Notes under the pieces: model-generated
The model's database searches: none
What the model saw: the letters and a program-made list of their open reading frames with translations, nothing else
Told to the model about the DNA's origin: nothing
Made by a program: the position numbers and the translations under genes
Source of the DNA: JABGQS01 sp963674545
GTDB taxonomy: Bacteria > Bacillota > Clostridia > Christensenellales > SZUA-584
Direction of reading: 5' to 3'
Assembly: GCA_963674545.2 (NCBI GenBank)
Contig: CAXXFB010000001.1
Span: 1,178,001-1,242,000 of the forward strand
Length of the DNA: 64,000 nucleotides
Part shown: positions 1 through 8,762 of the stretch, piece after piece
How positions within the stretch are numbered: position 1 is the first letter of the stretch
Layout of the letters: each line of letters begins with the position of its first letter

Positions 1-244
1 CCATTGTAACGGCGAAAGGGAACATGGGCGGCATACCAAACAACAAGCTCCGCAGCAGCGGTGTAATAAAACCAACCGCTGTTCCGTACTTCCAGCCGCA
101 TATGAATCCGCATAGAAGAACGGGGATATGCATTGGCAGAAGCATGCTCCCGAACTGGGGTATCTGCCCGGTTAAAAACGGAAGAACAAGACCAAGTGCC
201 AGAAACATGCTGGCAAGTACCAATCTTCTTGTGCTATTTTTCAT
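1..244 (-). CDS. ECF transporter S component (N-terminal part; gene runs off the left edge)
   Basis: Membrane substrate-binding subunit of an energy-coupling-factor vitamin or micronutrient importer. Read on the minus strand it begins MKNSTRRLVLASMFLALG, a first hydrophobic helix, and continues with PMHIPVLLCGFICGW and a Pro/Leu-rich segment typical of small S components. The ATG at 242-244 is preceded by a GGAGG ribosome binding site at 252-256. Only about 81 residues are inside the window, so the substrate cannot be assigned. The 120-nt leader upstream may be structured. Confidence 0.75.
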   Translation of the reverse strand, partial: MKNSTRRLVLASMFLALGLVLPFLTGQIPQFGSMLLPMHIPVLLCGFICGWKYGTAVGFITPLLRSLLFGMPPMFPFAVTM

Positions 245-399
245 TAATAAAACCTCCAAATAAAAAATACCCGAAATACTGTTTCCTATTGGAAAACAAC
301 TACCTTCGTGGTATTAGATAAAAACTTATATTTCGGTTATAATGACGCCGGCTTCTTGCCTGCTTATGTTATTAGAACATACCGCAAATTAAAAGTCAA
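245..399 (-). promoter_or_regulatory. Promoter and possibly structured leader of the ECF S-component gene
   Basis: On the minus strand TTGACT (394-399) and TCTAAT (371-376) are 17 nt apart, a good sigma-A promoter, which predicts a leader of about 120 nt. Within it CCGAAAT and ATTTCGG (271-277 with 330-336) can close a three-way junction holding two short hairpins (281-297 and 301-313). S-component genes often carry riboswitches, but I could not match this to a class I know. Confidence 0.4.
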
Positions 400-498
400 C
401 ATGAGTAAAGAATTTTTTACTGCCTTTCATTAGCTTTACATATAGTCATATGTGCTATTATAATAAACTCTGCGATTAAATTATAAAGAGGAAGCGCT

Positions 499-1017
499 AT
501 GTCGAATGATGCAATAGAGAATTTATCAAAAGAAGAATTAATAGAACTGCTAGATATATACGCCAAGAACTGGCTCGCTATGGACGGTGTCTGGTTCCAA
601 TCGATAGAGAGAAAGTTTGGCATGGACGAAGCAATGCAGCACGACGAAAATGCATGGAGAGTTTTTACCGCCGTTGAGGCAAACAGAATCAGAAAGTTTC
701 TGCTGCTGCCGGAAAATCCGGGAATAGAGGGGCTTTCCAAAGCACTCCGCTACAGGATGTATGCAAACATAAATAAAGATGAAATCATTGTTGAAGGCAA
801 CACATTGATATACAGGACGCTTGACTGCCGGGTGCAAAACACAAGGAAAAGAAAAGGGATGCAGTACCACCCCTGTAAATCGGTCGGTTTAATTGAATAC
901 ACTTATTTTGCTAAAACGATAGATAAGCGGTTCGAGTGCGAAGCTTTAAGCTGCTATCCTGAAATCACCGATGAAAGCTGCAACTGCTCATGGAAATTCA
1001 CTTTAGCAGAAGACTAA
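499..1017 (+). CDS. DUF6125 family protein
   Basis: A 172-residue soluble protein that I recognise as DUF6125: the N-terminal segment NWLAMDGVWFQSIERKFGMD (about residues 27-46) is the family hallmark, and a Cys-rich C-terminal half follows. No function is known to me. The start ATG at 499 has AAAGAGG (485-491) upstream. It converges with the hydrolase gene on the minus strand only 7 bp away, so the two are separate transcripts. Confidence 0.75.
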   Translation: MSNDAIENLSKEELIELLDIYAKNWLAMDGVWFQSIERKFGMDEAMQHDENAWRVFTAVEANRIRKFLLLPENPGIEGLSKALRYRMYANINKDEIIVEGNTLIYRTLDCRVQNTRKRKGMQYHPCKSVGLIEYTYFAKTIDKRFECEALSCYPEITDESCNCSWKFTLAED

Positions 1018-1024
1018 GCTGCCC

Positions 1025-1864
1025 CTAATTCTTATCCAAAAATTCAATTATCTCTGCCCCCATGTTGAAAAGAGCATGAGATTTGTTCTTTAATATCTTT
1101 ATTTGTGCCTGTGGGATTAATTGCCTCAATCTCTTTGCGCTTTGTTCTATATCTACCAGCGGGTCGTCTTCTCCCCCAAGAAAAAGTATAGGCATGTTTA
1201 GTTTCTTAATCTGTTCATCTGAAAAGACAGGAGTATAAAAAGGACGTGGGATATAGTATTTTCTCAATAGCTCTTCAAATTCGAGAGTCTCTTTCGGTAT
1301 CTTACTGCTGCCAAATATCAAAGCGTTTAGCTTATCCCGTCCTCTTCTGCCCTGCAGCGCGAACGAAACTGACTTTAAAACAAACGCCTTTTGAAGCGGC
1401 GCAAATCCGGCTGGCGCCAATAGAACCAACTGCTCGACTCTTTGCGGAAAACTCGTAGCAATACAAAGTGAAAGCCAGCCGCCCAGTGAATTTCCGACAA
1501 CAGCCGCTTTATTCAGCCCAAGTCCGTCCATGACTTCGATTATCCAGCCTGAATAATTTTCACACTCCAGAGCCGGTCTGCTTTCTGCGCTCTTGCCCGG
1601 CTCCCCGATTATATCTACAGCATATACTTTGTACTTTTCCCCAAGCACCTGTGCATCATACATCCATATAGCGGAATTAGTCGAAGAACCATGGAACAAC
1701 AGGACAGCTTCTGCGCCTTCCCTTCCACTTGCCATCACAAAAGTTTCACCGTATGATGTTGGTATCATTATCTGTCTGTTTGGCTCAGGCCACATCTTCA
1801 GCCCTTCTTCATACAGTTTCATTATTTTATCTTTGCCTTTTGCTGTTCTGAAAACTTCGCCCAT
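1025..1864 (-). CDS. Alpha/beta-fold hydrolase
   Basis: A 279-residue cytoplasmic alpha/beta hydrolase. Visible are the oxyanion segment HGSSTNSAIW (about residue 58), the nucleophile elbow GNSLGG (Ser near residue 127), the acid in GGEDDPLVD and the late catalytic His in KSHALF. The family includes esterases and C-C hydrolases; the substrate cannot be told from sequence. It starts at an ATG with GGAG upstream. Upstream at 1889-1906 TTGTACT occurs twice in direct repeat, a possible operator. It appears monocistronic. Confidence 0.8.
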   Translation of the reverse strand: MGEVFRTAKGKDKIMKLYEEGLKMWPEPNRQIMIPTSYGETFVMASGREGAEAVLLFHGSSTNSAIWMYDAQVLGEKYKVYAVDIIGEPGKSAESRPALECENYSGWIIEVMDGLGLNKAAVVGNSLGGWLSLCIATSFPQRVEQLVLLAPAGFAPLQKAFVLKSVSFALQGRRGRDKLNALIFGSSKIPKETLEFEELLRKYYIPRPFYTPVFSDEQIKKLNMPILFLGGEDDPLVDIEQSAKRLRQLIPQAQIKILKNKSHALFNMGAEIIEFLDKN

Positions 1865-2012
1865 TATTTCTCCTGTCTGTAAATTTATATTGTACTTTCA
1901 TTGTACTATATTCAGCGATATAAATGTATACCAGTTTCACAGGAACCGTTTGTTTTATGGCGCAAACCGTCTCATTACACTGCATATCTTGCTCTCACAC
2001 TTTGTTTAAAAA

Positions 2013-2044
2013 CAAAAAAAGGCTGATTCTTCAGCCCTTTTTTG
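2013..2044 (-). terminator. Rho-independent terminator of the rha operon
   Basis: The stem GGCTGA-TTCT-TCAGCC (2021-2036) is flanked by A and T runs. Read on the minus strand it ends in seven T residues just after the PHP-domain gene. It could also act for leftward or rightward transcription because both flanks are homopolymeric. Confidence 0.85.
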
Positions 2045-2055
2045 TATGGAAAAAG

Positions 2056-3345
2056 TTATGCTGTTGGTTTACTGCCCAAACCTATCTGCTTATATTTTTC
2101 TATCCTTTGCGCCAGCTCTTCCGGGCTGAGCCTGTTGCCGTCTGCAAACATCGCCCTGCTTATATCCTGCGTTGCAGCTATCTCGTGCCCGACCAGTGCC
2201 CACGTAGAATCTGTCAGATGCGCATACATAGGCTCACTCAGCTTCTCACATATGAATGACTGTCTTGGCTGGTTGATATCTTCTCCGCTTATCTGCATGA
2301 ACACATATTTGCTTCCAAGCTGCATCACTCGCTCAAGCTGCTGTATTGTGTTCCTCGTCGGCATATACGCCAGAGCATCAAACCCTATGCTCTTGCACTC
2401 GTTTATCACTTCTTCCAGATAATCGTCCTCGAATTTCTGCTCTTTCTTGTCGCCCGTCGGTGACTTACCTACGTCCCCTAGGTAACAGTATGACGGCAGC
2501 GCCCCGATAGACTTTATAAACGCTACTGCCTCTTTGATAGGCACTGCTTCAGTGCTGTTCGCATCTATGTATATATCCTTTATGAAACTGCTCTTCAATA
2601 CGTTGAGCAGGTCATACTCGTACATATCGTTGCCAGCGTCCAAAAGGTATTCTGTCTGCTTCTGCCCGGGTGTAATGTTCAGCTTGTCTTTTAATACACC
2701 CAGCAGCTCTTCTCCCCTGCCGTATTTGTCGATCATTTTCTTTGTGAGTGCAAACAGCAGATGCCTCTCCGTCACTCCGCCTCCAAGCTGAAACAGAGAC
2801 AGAGGCAGAACATCGTCATCATAGCTTATCTGTATGCCCATGCACCCGGACAGCATGTTTATGTTATCTACCATCTTTCGGTTGCGCTTGTGCCTTGCTT
2901 CCCGTATTTTGGCAAGAAACTCGTTTGCCTTGCCTATGTTCTGATGAGGTATGCCGTGTGCACATATATATGCATTGGATATCTGGTCGGGATTGTTTAT
3001 ACGCCTGCCATTCAGAGCAGTATCAGTCCAGTCGGTACGCATCTCGAACCCTATCGTTGTTGCTATCCCCATTATCTTTCCGGCTTCGATGAACTCTTCC
3101 GCTCCGTTTATAGCATCGTGGTCCATTATCCCGACGGTTGAAAGTCCGGCGTTCACAGCCATCCACACTGCTTTGACCGGCGAATACGGCGAAAACGAGT
3201 ACCTTGTGTGCACGTGGTTGTTAGTATATATCGTCTTTTCCGGCAGTTTAATATCACCTTTGTCAGCAAGCTTTTTAAGTTCCCGCAGCGCACCCAGGCT
3301 TATCTCTTTATCTTCTGCGTTCAGTTTTTCTATCAGTTCGTGCAT
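2056..3345 (-). CDS. PHP-domain phosphoesterase of the rhamnose operon
   Basis: A 429-residue PHP-domain (polymerase and histidinol phosphatase) metal-dependent phosphoesterase. The metal-binding NHVHTRYSFSPYSP (about residues 43-56) and MDHDAI (about 74-79) are visible, and further His residues follow. It is the last gene of the rhaA-rhaD-rhaB operon, 7 bp after rhaB, with a GAGG ribosome binding site overlapping the rhaB end. The co-transcription suggests a role with phosphorylated sugars, perhaps removing a toxic sugar phosphate, but that is inference. A terminator follows directly. Confidence 0.75.
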   Translation of the reverse strand: MHELIEKLNAEDKEISLGALRELKKLADKGDIKLPEKTIYTNNHVHTRYSFSPYSPVKAVWMAVNAGLSTVGIMDHDAINGAEEFIEAGKIMGIATTIGFEMRTDWTDTALNGRRINNPDQISNAYICAHGIPHQNIGKANEFLAKIREARHKRNRKMVDNINMLSGCMGIQISYDDDVLPLSLFQLGGGVTERHLLFALTKKMIDKYGRGEELLGVLKDKLNITPGQKQTEYLLDAGNDMYEYDLLNVLKSSFIKDIYIDANSTEAVPIKEAVAFIKSIGALPSYCYLGDVGKSPTGDKKEQKFEDDYLEEVINECKSIGFDALAYMPTRNTIQQLERVMQLGSKYVFMQISGEDINQPRQSFICEKLSEPMYAHLTDSTWALVGHEIAATQDISRAMFADGNRLSPEELAQRIEKYKQIGLGSKPTA

Positions 3346-3352
3346 TTTGTCC

Positions 3353-4834
3353 TCACGTTTCGTTGTTTTTTATTTTAAGATACCGTTCGTACTGCTCTGC
3401 CCATTTCTCGGTTTCGCGCGGCTCATACGTCTCTACGTCAAACGAACCTCTTATAACCTGTCTCATTTCTTCTATGCTGCCGACTTCGCCGGAAGCTTTC
3501 ACCTGCACCATAAGGTTGCCTATGGCTGTAGCTTCCGCCGGCCCTGCTATTACCGGTCTTCCTATCGCGTTCGCTGTGAACTGGTTCAGCAGCTTGTTCT
3601 TTGAACCACCGCCGATGATATGAAGTACGTCTATCTTGCTGCCTCTTATCTGCTCCATAACTTCAAATGCTTCTCTGTAGCTTAAGGCAAGGCTCTCGTA
3701 TACCGTCCTTGCAATTTCACCGATAGTTTGCGGAACTCTCTGGCCTGTTCTCTCGCAATACTTCTGAATTTTGTCGTTCATGCCCTCTCCGTCAAAGAAA
3801 TCATGTGCATTTACATCTATCATAGAGCCGAACTCATCAGCTTCTTGAGCATTGCCGACTATACTGTCCCAGGATATTTTTTCGTCTGAGTCCCATTGAC
3901 GTTTGCAGTTTTGTATTATCCAAAGGCCCATTATATTCTTGAGCAGCCTTACACCGCCTGTAATTGAGCCTTCATTAGAAAAGCCGCCTGAATATACAAC
4001 ATCGTTAATGAGTGCGCTCTGCCTCTCTATACCGATGAGTGACCATGTCCCCGACGATATGAAAGCATAGTTCTCGTTAACAGACGGTATGGATGCCACC
4101 GCAGAAGCCGTATCGTGCGAACCGGTGCAATACACAGGCACACTGCCCGTAAGCCCCGTTTCAGACATAACAGCGCTCATAACGTCCGCTTTTTTCTCGC
4201 CGCTCATCTGTATCTGCGGCAGCAAAGATTCTTTTATTCCGAGCATACGGATTATATCTTTGCTCCAACCGCCTTTAGCGTCCAGCATCTGTGTGGTCGT
4301 CGAATTCGTGTACTCGCTTGATATTTCTCCACACAGCATATATGACAGCAGGTCTGGCATAAGCAACAACTTATCCGCTATATCCATCTGTGGGTCTGCA
4401 TTCTTGGCCATATCATAAAGCTGATATATTGAGTTGATTTCCAGGCTCGCGATGCCTGTAATATCAAAAGCCGTACGCTCTCCGAAATCTGCAAAAAATG
4501 CATTCCTTCCCCTCAGGCCTCTTTTATCCCGGTATGAAAAGGGATTGCTAACGAGCTTGCCCTGTTTATCAAGCAGTCCAAAGTCTACTCCCCATGTATC
4601 TATTGCTATCCCTGAGATGCCTTCGGGCGCAGCTTTCACGCTTTTTTTCAGCCCGTCTTTTATACACGAGAACAGAAACAACACATCCCAGTAGTACGAG
4701 CCGTTAACATCGTTATAATGATTCTCGAACCTGTTGAGTTCCTCCAGGCTGAGCTGCTTCCCGTCGAAACGGCCAAGGATAGTCCTGCCGTTGCTTGCTC
4801 CAAGGTCGACAGCCGCAAAAGCTTTCCCCGCCAT
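3353..4834 (-). CDS. rhaB: Rhamnulokinase
   Basis: An FGGY-family kinase of 493 residues that phosphorylates L-rhamnulose to L-rhamnulose-1-phosphate in the cytoplasm. The N-terminal ATP motif AAVDLGASNGRTI, the sugar-binding region AIDTWGVDFGLLD and the C-terminal HIIGGGSKNKLLNQFTA motif are all present. I place the start at the ATG 4832-4834, one base beyond the rhaD stop, because GAGGGG at the rhaD end serves as ribosome binding site; a longer reading frame into rhaD exists but overlaps it by 84 bp. It lies between rhaD and the PHP-domain gene in a tight operon. Confidence 0.93.
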   Translation of the reverse strand: MAGKAFAAVDLGASNGRTILGRFDGKQLSLEELNRFENHYNDVNGSYYWDVLFLFSCIKDGLKKSVKAAPEGISGIAIDTWGVDFGLLDKQGKLVSNPFSYRDKRGLRGRNAFFADFGERTAFDITGIASLEINSIYQLYDMAKNADPQMDIADKLLLMPDLLSYMLCGEISSEYTNSTTTQMLDAKGGWSKDIIRMLGIKESLLPQIQMSGEKKADVMSAVMSETGLTGSVPVYCTGSHDTASAVASIPSVNENYAFISSGTWSLIGIERQSALINDVVYSGGFSNEGSITGGVRLLKNIMGLWIIQNCKRQWDSDEKISWDSIVGNAQEADEFGSMIDVNAHDFFDGEGMNDKIQKYCERTGQRVPQTIGEIARTVYESLALSYREAFEVMEQIRGSKIDVLHIIGGGSKNKLLNQFTANAIGRPVIAGPAEATAIGNLMVQVKASGEVGSIEEMRQVIRGSFDVETYEPRETEKWAEQYERYLKIKNNET

Positions 4835-4835
4835 G

Positions 4836-5867
4836 CTATTTCCCCTCTTCCTGTTTAACAAGTTTCGAGCGATATTTTTCACTCTCCCAGTTATTGATAA
4901 AGTCTGCGCCCTTTTCATCCATCAGCCTGAGGGTCAGCCCCGCTTCCTCAATCTGCCCGATAACATATGCAACACCCAGCAGGGTTTCTTCGATGACTTT
5001 TGCTTCCTTTTCTGCAGCTCTGTACAGGATTCGTCCGTTTTCAAAGCTTATTACGTCCCCAAGCGCTTTATTGATATACACTAGCTGGTCAGGATACAGC
5101 CTCAACTTCTCAAAATAATCCAGCCCGCCGTGCTTCTTTGAAAACTCTTGCAAATAATCTGTATCGCTCTCAAAGCCTCCTTGTATCTTTTTAATCTTCG
5201 ATTCGGGATATTTACCCAGCCCAAGATAAGCTATAATGCTGTCGTTCACTTTGTCATGCAGAGCCATTGCGGCCTCTGCATCTTCATCCGTAACGATAAC
5301 ACCGTGGTTCTCCATAAAAATTACGTCTGCCATGCTGCCGTTTTTATCAAGATATGCCTTAGCAGCATCCCTTACTGCAAGCGTCAGTCTAAAGCCGGGG
5401 TCGATGTATGGAACGAACGTATACCCTATGCCGACATCTGTGAATATTTTTTCTGCAAGCGGCCTTGATTCTTTGCAACAGCATACGATATTTGAATATA
5501 CTGCGTGAGTATGTATTACGCACCTTTCAAGGAAAGAGTGCAGCCCGACTTCGACCGAAGGACGCCTTTCTTCCATGCCCTCCAGCAGCGTTATACTGTT
5601 CATGTTTACTGTGAGGCTTTCTTTCTCGAAGTCTTTACCTGCATTAATATCGACCTCGTTGTAATACTTCTTGATCTTCTGATAGTCAACGGTGACAAAT
5701 CCTTTTTCAGTCGTCGTTTCCTTCAGCGTATAACCCGACGCTTTTATAGCCATCAACTGAGCATCGAACTTAACGGATGTATTGCCGCCGCCGCCCTGCA
5801 CATAGTCCACCCTGTCTCCGCAATAGTTGGATATACGCTGCATCATTTTTCTTTCATTTTCAAACAT
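4836..5867 (-). CDS. rhaD: L-rhamnulose-1-phosphate aldolase, class II aldolase family
   Basis: A class II aldolase/adducin-family protein, expected to split L-rhamnulose-1-phosphate into dihydroxyacetone phosphate and L-lactaldehyde. It shows QGGGGNTSVK near the N-terminus (phosphate loop), the Zn-binding VIHTHAVYSN and the MENHGVIV segment. At 343 residues it is longer than the classical RhaD of about 274, with an extra C-terminal helical part. The start ATG 5865-5867 is preceded by AAGGAG that overlaps the rhaA stop region. It sits between rhaA and rhaB. The function rests mostly on context: the family also contains fuculose- and ribulose-phosphate aldolases. Confidence 0.85.
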   Translation of the reverse strand: MFENERKMMQRISNYCGDRVDYVQGGGGNTSVKFDAQLMAIKASGYTLKETTTEKGFVTVDYQKIKKYYNEVDINAGKDFEKESLTVNMNSITLLEGMEERRPSVEVGLHSFLERCVIHTHAVYSNIVCCCKESRPLAEKIFTDVGIGYTFVPYIDPGFRLTLAVRDAAKAYLDKNGSMADVIFMENHGVIVTDEDAEAAMALHDKVNDSIIAYLGLGKYPESKIKKIQGGFESDTDYLQEFSKKHGGLDYFEKLRLYPDQLVYINKALGDVISFENGRILYRAAEKEAKVIEETLLGVAYVIGQIEEAGLTLRLMDEKGADFINNWESEKYRSKLVKQEEGK

Positions 5868-5877
5868 TTGTTTCTCC

Positions 5878-7134
5878 TTATCGCTTTGCAAGCACGTTTT
5901 CTTCGTATGTTCTTACTTCATCCAGCCATCCGAAACCTTCCGGCACTCCGCTGCGTCTGCAGAACTCATCCCAAACGGCGCCCCACGGAAGCTGCTTCTG
6001 TTCTTCCTGAAGTGCAAACCTTGTTGTGTAGTCAAAACTCTCCTCTGCTTTGCGTATCGCCGGCATCTCGAGCAGCGCAAGAAGCATTGCTTTCTGGAAA
6101 GCCCTTGAGCCTATTACCCATGCTGCTATCCTGTTTATGCTTGCATCGAAATAGTCAAGCGCATAGAATATCCTGTCCATACCGCTGTTGACACACTCTT
6201 TTGCTATCATCTTTGTGTCGTCGGTAAGCGCCGTGACATGGTCGCTGTCCCAGCGCACTCCTCTTGACACATGCAGCAGTACAGAATCAAGATAGAGCAG
6301 TGCGGAGCTTATCTTATCGGCTATGGTCTCTGTCGGGTGGTAGTGCCCTGAGTCGAGGCATATCGTCTTGTTGTTTTTCACTGCATAACCAAGATAAAAC
6401 TCGAACGAACCCGGCACAAAGCTCTCCGACCCTATGCCGAACAGTTTGCTCTCTACAGCATCAACAATATAATTCTTGTCGAAATCGTCCTCGAATATTT
6501 CGTCCAGAGAATCCTTCAGCCTGCTGCGGTATGTCATCCTGTCTGCCGGAGTGTCTTTCATACCGTCCGCTGCCCAAATGTTGTTTACACATGCTTGCCC
6601 CAGCTGCTTGCCAAACTCTGCGCCTATCTCTCTAGTACGCTTGCAGTGGTCGATCCAGAACTGTCTTATCTGCTTGTCCGGGTGCGTCAAAGTCATGTTG
6701 TCTCTGAACATATTGTGAGAAAACAGTGTCGGGTTGAAGTCCATCCCGAAACCGTTCTGCTTAGCCCAGTCTATCCATTTCTCGAAATGCTCCGGGCCTA
6801 TCTCGTTGCGCTCCGCCTTTTTGCCGTCAAACTCAGCATACATCGCATGAAGGTTCAGTTTCTTTTTGCCGGGTATCAGCGAGAAAGCTTTGTCGATATC
6901 TGCACGCAGTTCCTGACCATTCCTTGCTTTGCCCATGTAGTTGCCCGTCACGGCAATTCCGCCGGTCAGGTCACCGTCGGACTCAAGACCAACAACGTCA
7001 TCTCCCTGCCAGCAATGTATCGACAGCGTTATGCCTTCAAGCTTCTCTATTGCCTTTTCTGTGTCTACACCATAACCTCTGTACTTATCCTTAGCATACA
7101 CATAATCGTGTCCGTTCTCCATATTATTACACAT
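5878..7134 (-). CDS. rhaA: L-rhamnose isomerase
   Basis: Converts L-rhamnose to L-rhamnulose, first step of the pathway. The 418-residue length is typical. Recognisable segments are LSIHCWQGDDVVGLE, GMDFNPTLFSHN, TICLDSGHYHPTETIADK (metal-binding Asp/His) and HVSRGVRWDSDHV. The ATG at 7134 has AAGGAGAG upstream. It heads the operon rhaA-rhaD-rhaB-PHP and is divergent from an AraC-family regulator; the shared intergenic region holds a 20-bp palindrome. Confidence 0.95.
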   Translation of the reverse strand: MCNNMENGHDYVYAKDKYRGYGVDTEKAIEKLEGITLSIHCWQGDDVVGLESDGDLTGGIAVTGNYMGKARNGQELRADIDKAFSLIPGKKKLNLHAMYAEFDGKKAERNEIGPEHFEKWIDWAKQNGFGMDFNPTLFSHNMFRDNMTLTHPDKQIRQFWIDHCKRTREIGAEFGKQLGQACVNNIWAADGMKDTPADRMTYRSRLKDSLDEIFEDDFDKNYIVDAVESKLFGIGSESFVPGSFEFYLGYAVKNNKTICLDSGHYHPTETIADKISSALLYLDSVLLHVSRGVRWDSDHVTALTDDTKMIAKECVNSGMDRIFYALDYFDASINRIAAWVIGSRAFQKAMLLALLEMPAIRKAEESFDYTTRFALQEEQKQLPWGAVWDEFCRRSGVPEGFGWLDEVRTYEENVLAKR

Positions 7135-7179
7135 TTTTTCTCTCCTTACAGTAATTTTTTATATTTATTATCTATTGCA

Positions 7180-7199
7180 GCAATATATCGTTATATTGC
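7180..7199. promoter_or_regulatory. Palindromic operator candidate between rhaA and the AraC regulator
   Basis: GCAATATA and TATATTGC form 8-bp arms around TCGT, about 46 bp upstream of the rhaA start. An overlapping smaller palindrome (TATTG-CAG-CAATA, 7174-7186) adjoins it. Position and symmetry suit a regulator site for the divergent rha genes, but binding is inferred. Confidence 0.4.
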
Positions 7200-7389
7200 G
7201 TTTGATGCGTCTTAAATTCAGTTGGCTTTTCAAAAATATCTGAGGTTTTTAAAATATAATGCAGTTTTCGTCTGAAAAAGGAGCGCAACCGTCCTTCTTT
7301 TCTTGATAAATATAATATATAATATATAGCATAGTAAAACAATTAAGATAGTTGCGTAATAATAACAGAATCTTGTTAAGGAGCCTGGT

Positions 7390-8265
7390 ATGAGGAGCCT
7401 CCTCGAAAAATATAACTGCGATATAGCCAAAGACTCTGTCTGGATACACTCCATGCCTACAGAGATAGCCCGCTCTACCTTTTTCTTCGTACAGGAGACC
7501 GGCTATTTTAAGTGCCGCTCAAAATACTTTACTGAACGAGAGAACCAAAATTCGTTCTATATATCGTACACGCTATCCGGAAGAGGCTCTCTTTCATATA
7601 AAGGCGAGACTTATGCCGTAAGCCCCGGCCAGGCCTTCTTTATAGACTGCATGGACCACCACTACTATAAAACAGTCTCAACACAGGGCTGGGACACTTG
7701 TTGGGTGCACTTCAACGGCGCAAACACCAGAAGCTATTATGCTCTTTTTAGCAAGAACTGTCCGCCTGTTGTAGATGTACACAACGCCGAGCAATTTTCC
7801 GGTCACATCTTTGAGATAATCAAGCAGCAATCTAAATACAGCTCAGAGTCGGAGCTTTTAAGTTCCGAACTTATTATGCAGCTGCTGACGGAATTGCTGC
7901 GAAGCGCTGCTCCCGGCCTCTCTCCCATAACGACCATGCCGGAATACCTCCAAAGTGTCGTTAATTACATAGATAAAAACTTTGCCGAGAACATATCGCT
8001 CGATGACCTCTCGAAAAAATATCTCGTAAGCAAATATCATCTTTCACACGAGTTCAAGAAGCATGTCGGTATATCCATTCATGAATATCAGATACGCCTG
8101 CGCATCAACCTTGCAAAATCTCTTCTGGCCAGCTCTATGCTGCCTGTCGGCGATATCTCAAGGAAGGTAGGCATCGACCACATCAGCCACTTCATAAGTC
8201 TTTTCAAACAACGTGTCCACGACACTCCCTTGTCCTACCGAAAGAAATGGCACCAACTCGATTAG
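7390..8265 (+). CDS. AraC-family regulator, probably of the rhamnose genes
   Basis: A 291-residue regulator with an N-terminal cupin-like ligand-binding half (FYISYTLSGRGSLSYKGE, then a His-rich CMDHHYY) and a C-terminal pair of helix-turn-helix motifs (about residues 190-288; ISLDDLSKKYLVSKYHLSHE and the distal ISHFISLFKQRVHDTPLSYR). The AAGGAG site lies 6 nt before the ATG. It is divergent from rhaA, the usual place for a sugar-responsive activator. It likely senses rhamnose; this is inferred from context. Confidence 0.85.
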   Translation: MRSLLEKYNCDIAKDSVWIHSMPTEIARSTFFFVQETGYFKCRSKYFTERENQNSFYISYTLSGRGSLSYKGETYAVSPGQAFFIDCMDHHYYKTVSTQGWDTCWVHFNGANTRSYYALFSKNCPPVVDVHNAEQFSGHIFEIIKQQSKYSSESELLSSELIMQLLTELLRSAAPGLSPITTMPEYLQSVVNYIDKNFAENISLDDLSKKYLVSKYHLSHEFKKHVGISIHEYQIRLRINLAKSLLASSMLPVGDISRKVGIDHISHFISLFKQRVHDTPLSYRKKWHQLD

Positions 8266-8294
8266 CACAAATGCTTCTATCCATTTAAACCACA

Positions 8295-8326
8295 AAGAAG
8301 ACTGTTTGTAAACAGCCTTCTTTTTT
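8295..8326 (+). terminator. Terminator between the AraC gene and rhaM
   Basis: The stem AAGAAG-a-CTGTTT / AAACAG-c-CTTCTT is followed by a T run. It lies between two convergent genes; the opposite flank has too few A residues for a strong terminator in the minus direction, though the hairpin is shared. Confidence 0.75.
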
Positions 8327-8336
8327 AAACTATTTC

Positions 8337-8675
8337 CTATTTTAGATAGAATACCTGTTTTAGTGGTTTTATAGGCTCATCTGCTCCAAAATCGAACGAG
8401 CCTTCTACCATCTTCGACGTTATTGCGTTCCACCTCTGGCACGCTTCGTCTTTGTCTATGATGGCAAAGGCGGCAGGTACGTTATCACATTCAAAGCAGT
8501 AAAAAAACTGGTTTCCATTTTGAAAAATAGAATAATTGCTGATGCCGCCTGCTTTATGAGCGTTAAGGACATCCGGCCATACATCGGCATGTATTTTCAC
8601 ATACTCGTCCACAAACTCTTTTTTGATATTCCACGTCCAAGCAAATTTATTGTTTTGTATCATGATTACTATCAT
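8337..8675 (-). CDS. rhaM: L-rhamnose mutarotase
   Basis: A 112-residue dimeric ferredoxin-like protein that interconverts the alpha and beta anomers of L-rhamnose. The family pattern is clear: KFAWTWNIKKEFVDEYVKIH, HADVWPDVLNAH, ISNYSIF and FYCFECD. Two in-frame ATG codons exist; AGGA is 5 nt before the first (8675), while the second (8663) fits the family N-terminus better. It is the last gene of the transporter operon, which ties that transporter to rhamnose. Confidence 0.9.
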   Translation of the reverse strand: MIVIMIQNNKFAWTWNIKKEFVDEYVKIHADVWPDVLNAHKAGGISNYSIFQNGNQFFYCFECDNVPAAFAIIDKDEACQRWNAITSKMVEGSFDFGADEPIKPLKQVFYLK

Positions 8676-8762
8676 CCCTTTCCTGCAGCAGCATAAAGTT
8701 TGGTACAGGCTCTATGCTGTGCACTAAAATTCCCCGGATATGTCAAGTTATTTGGTTGCGTC

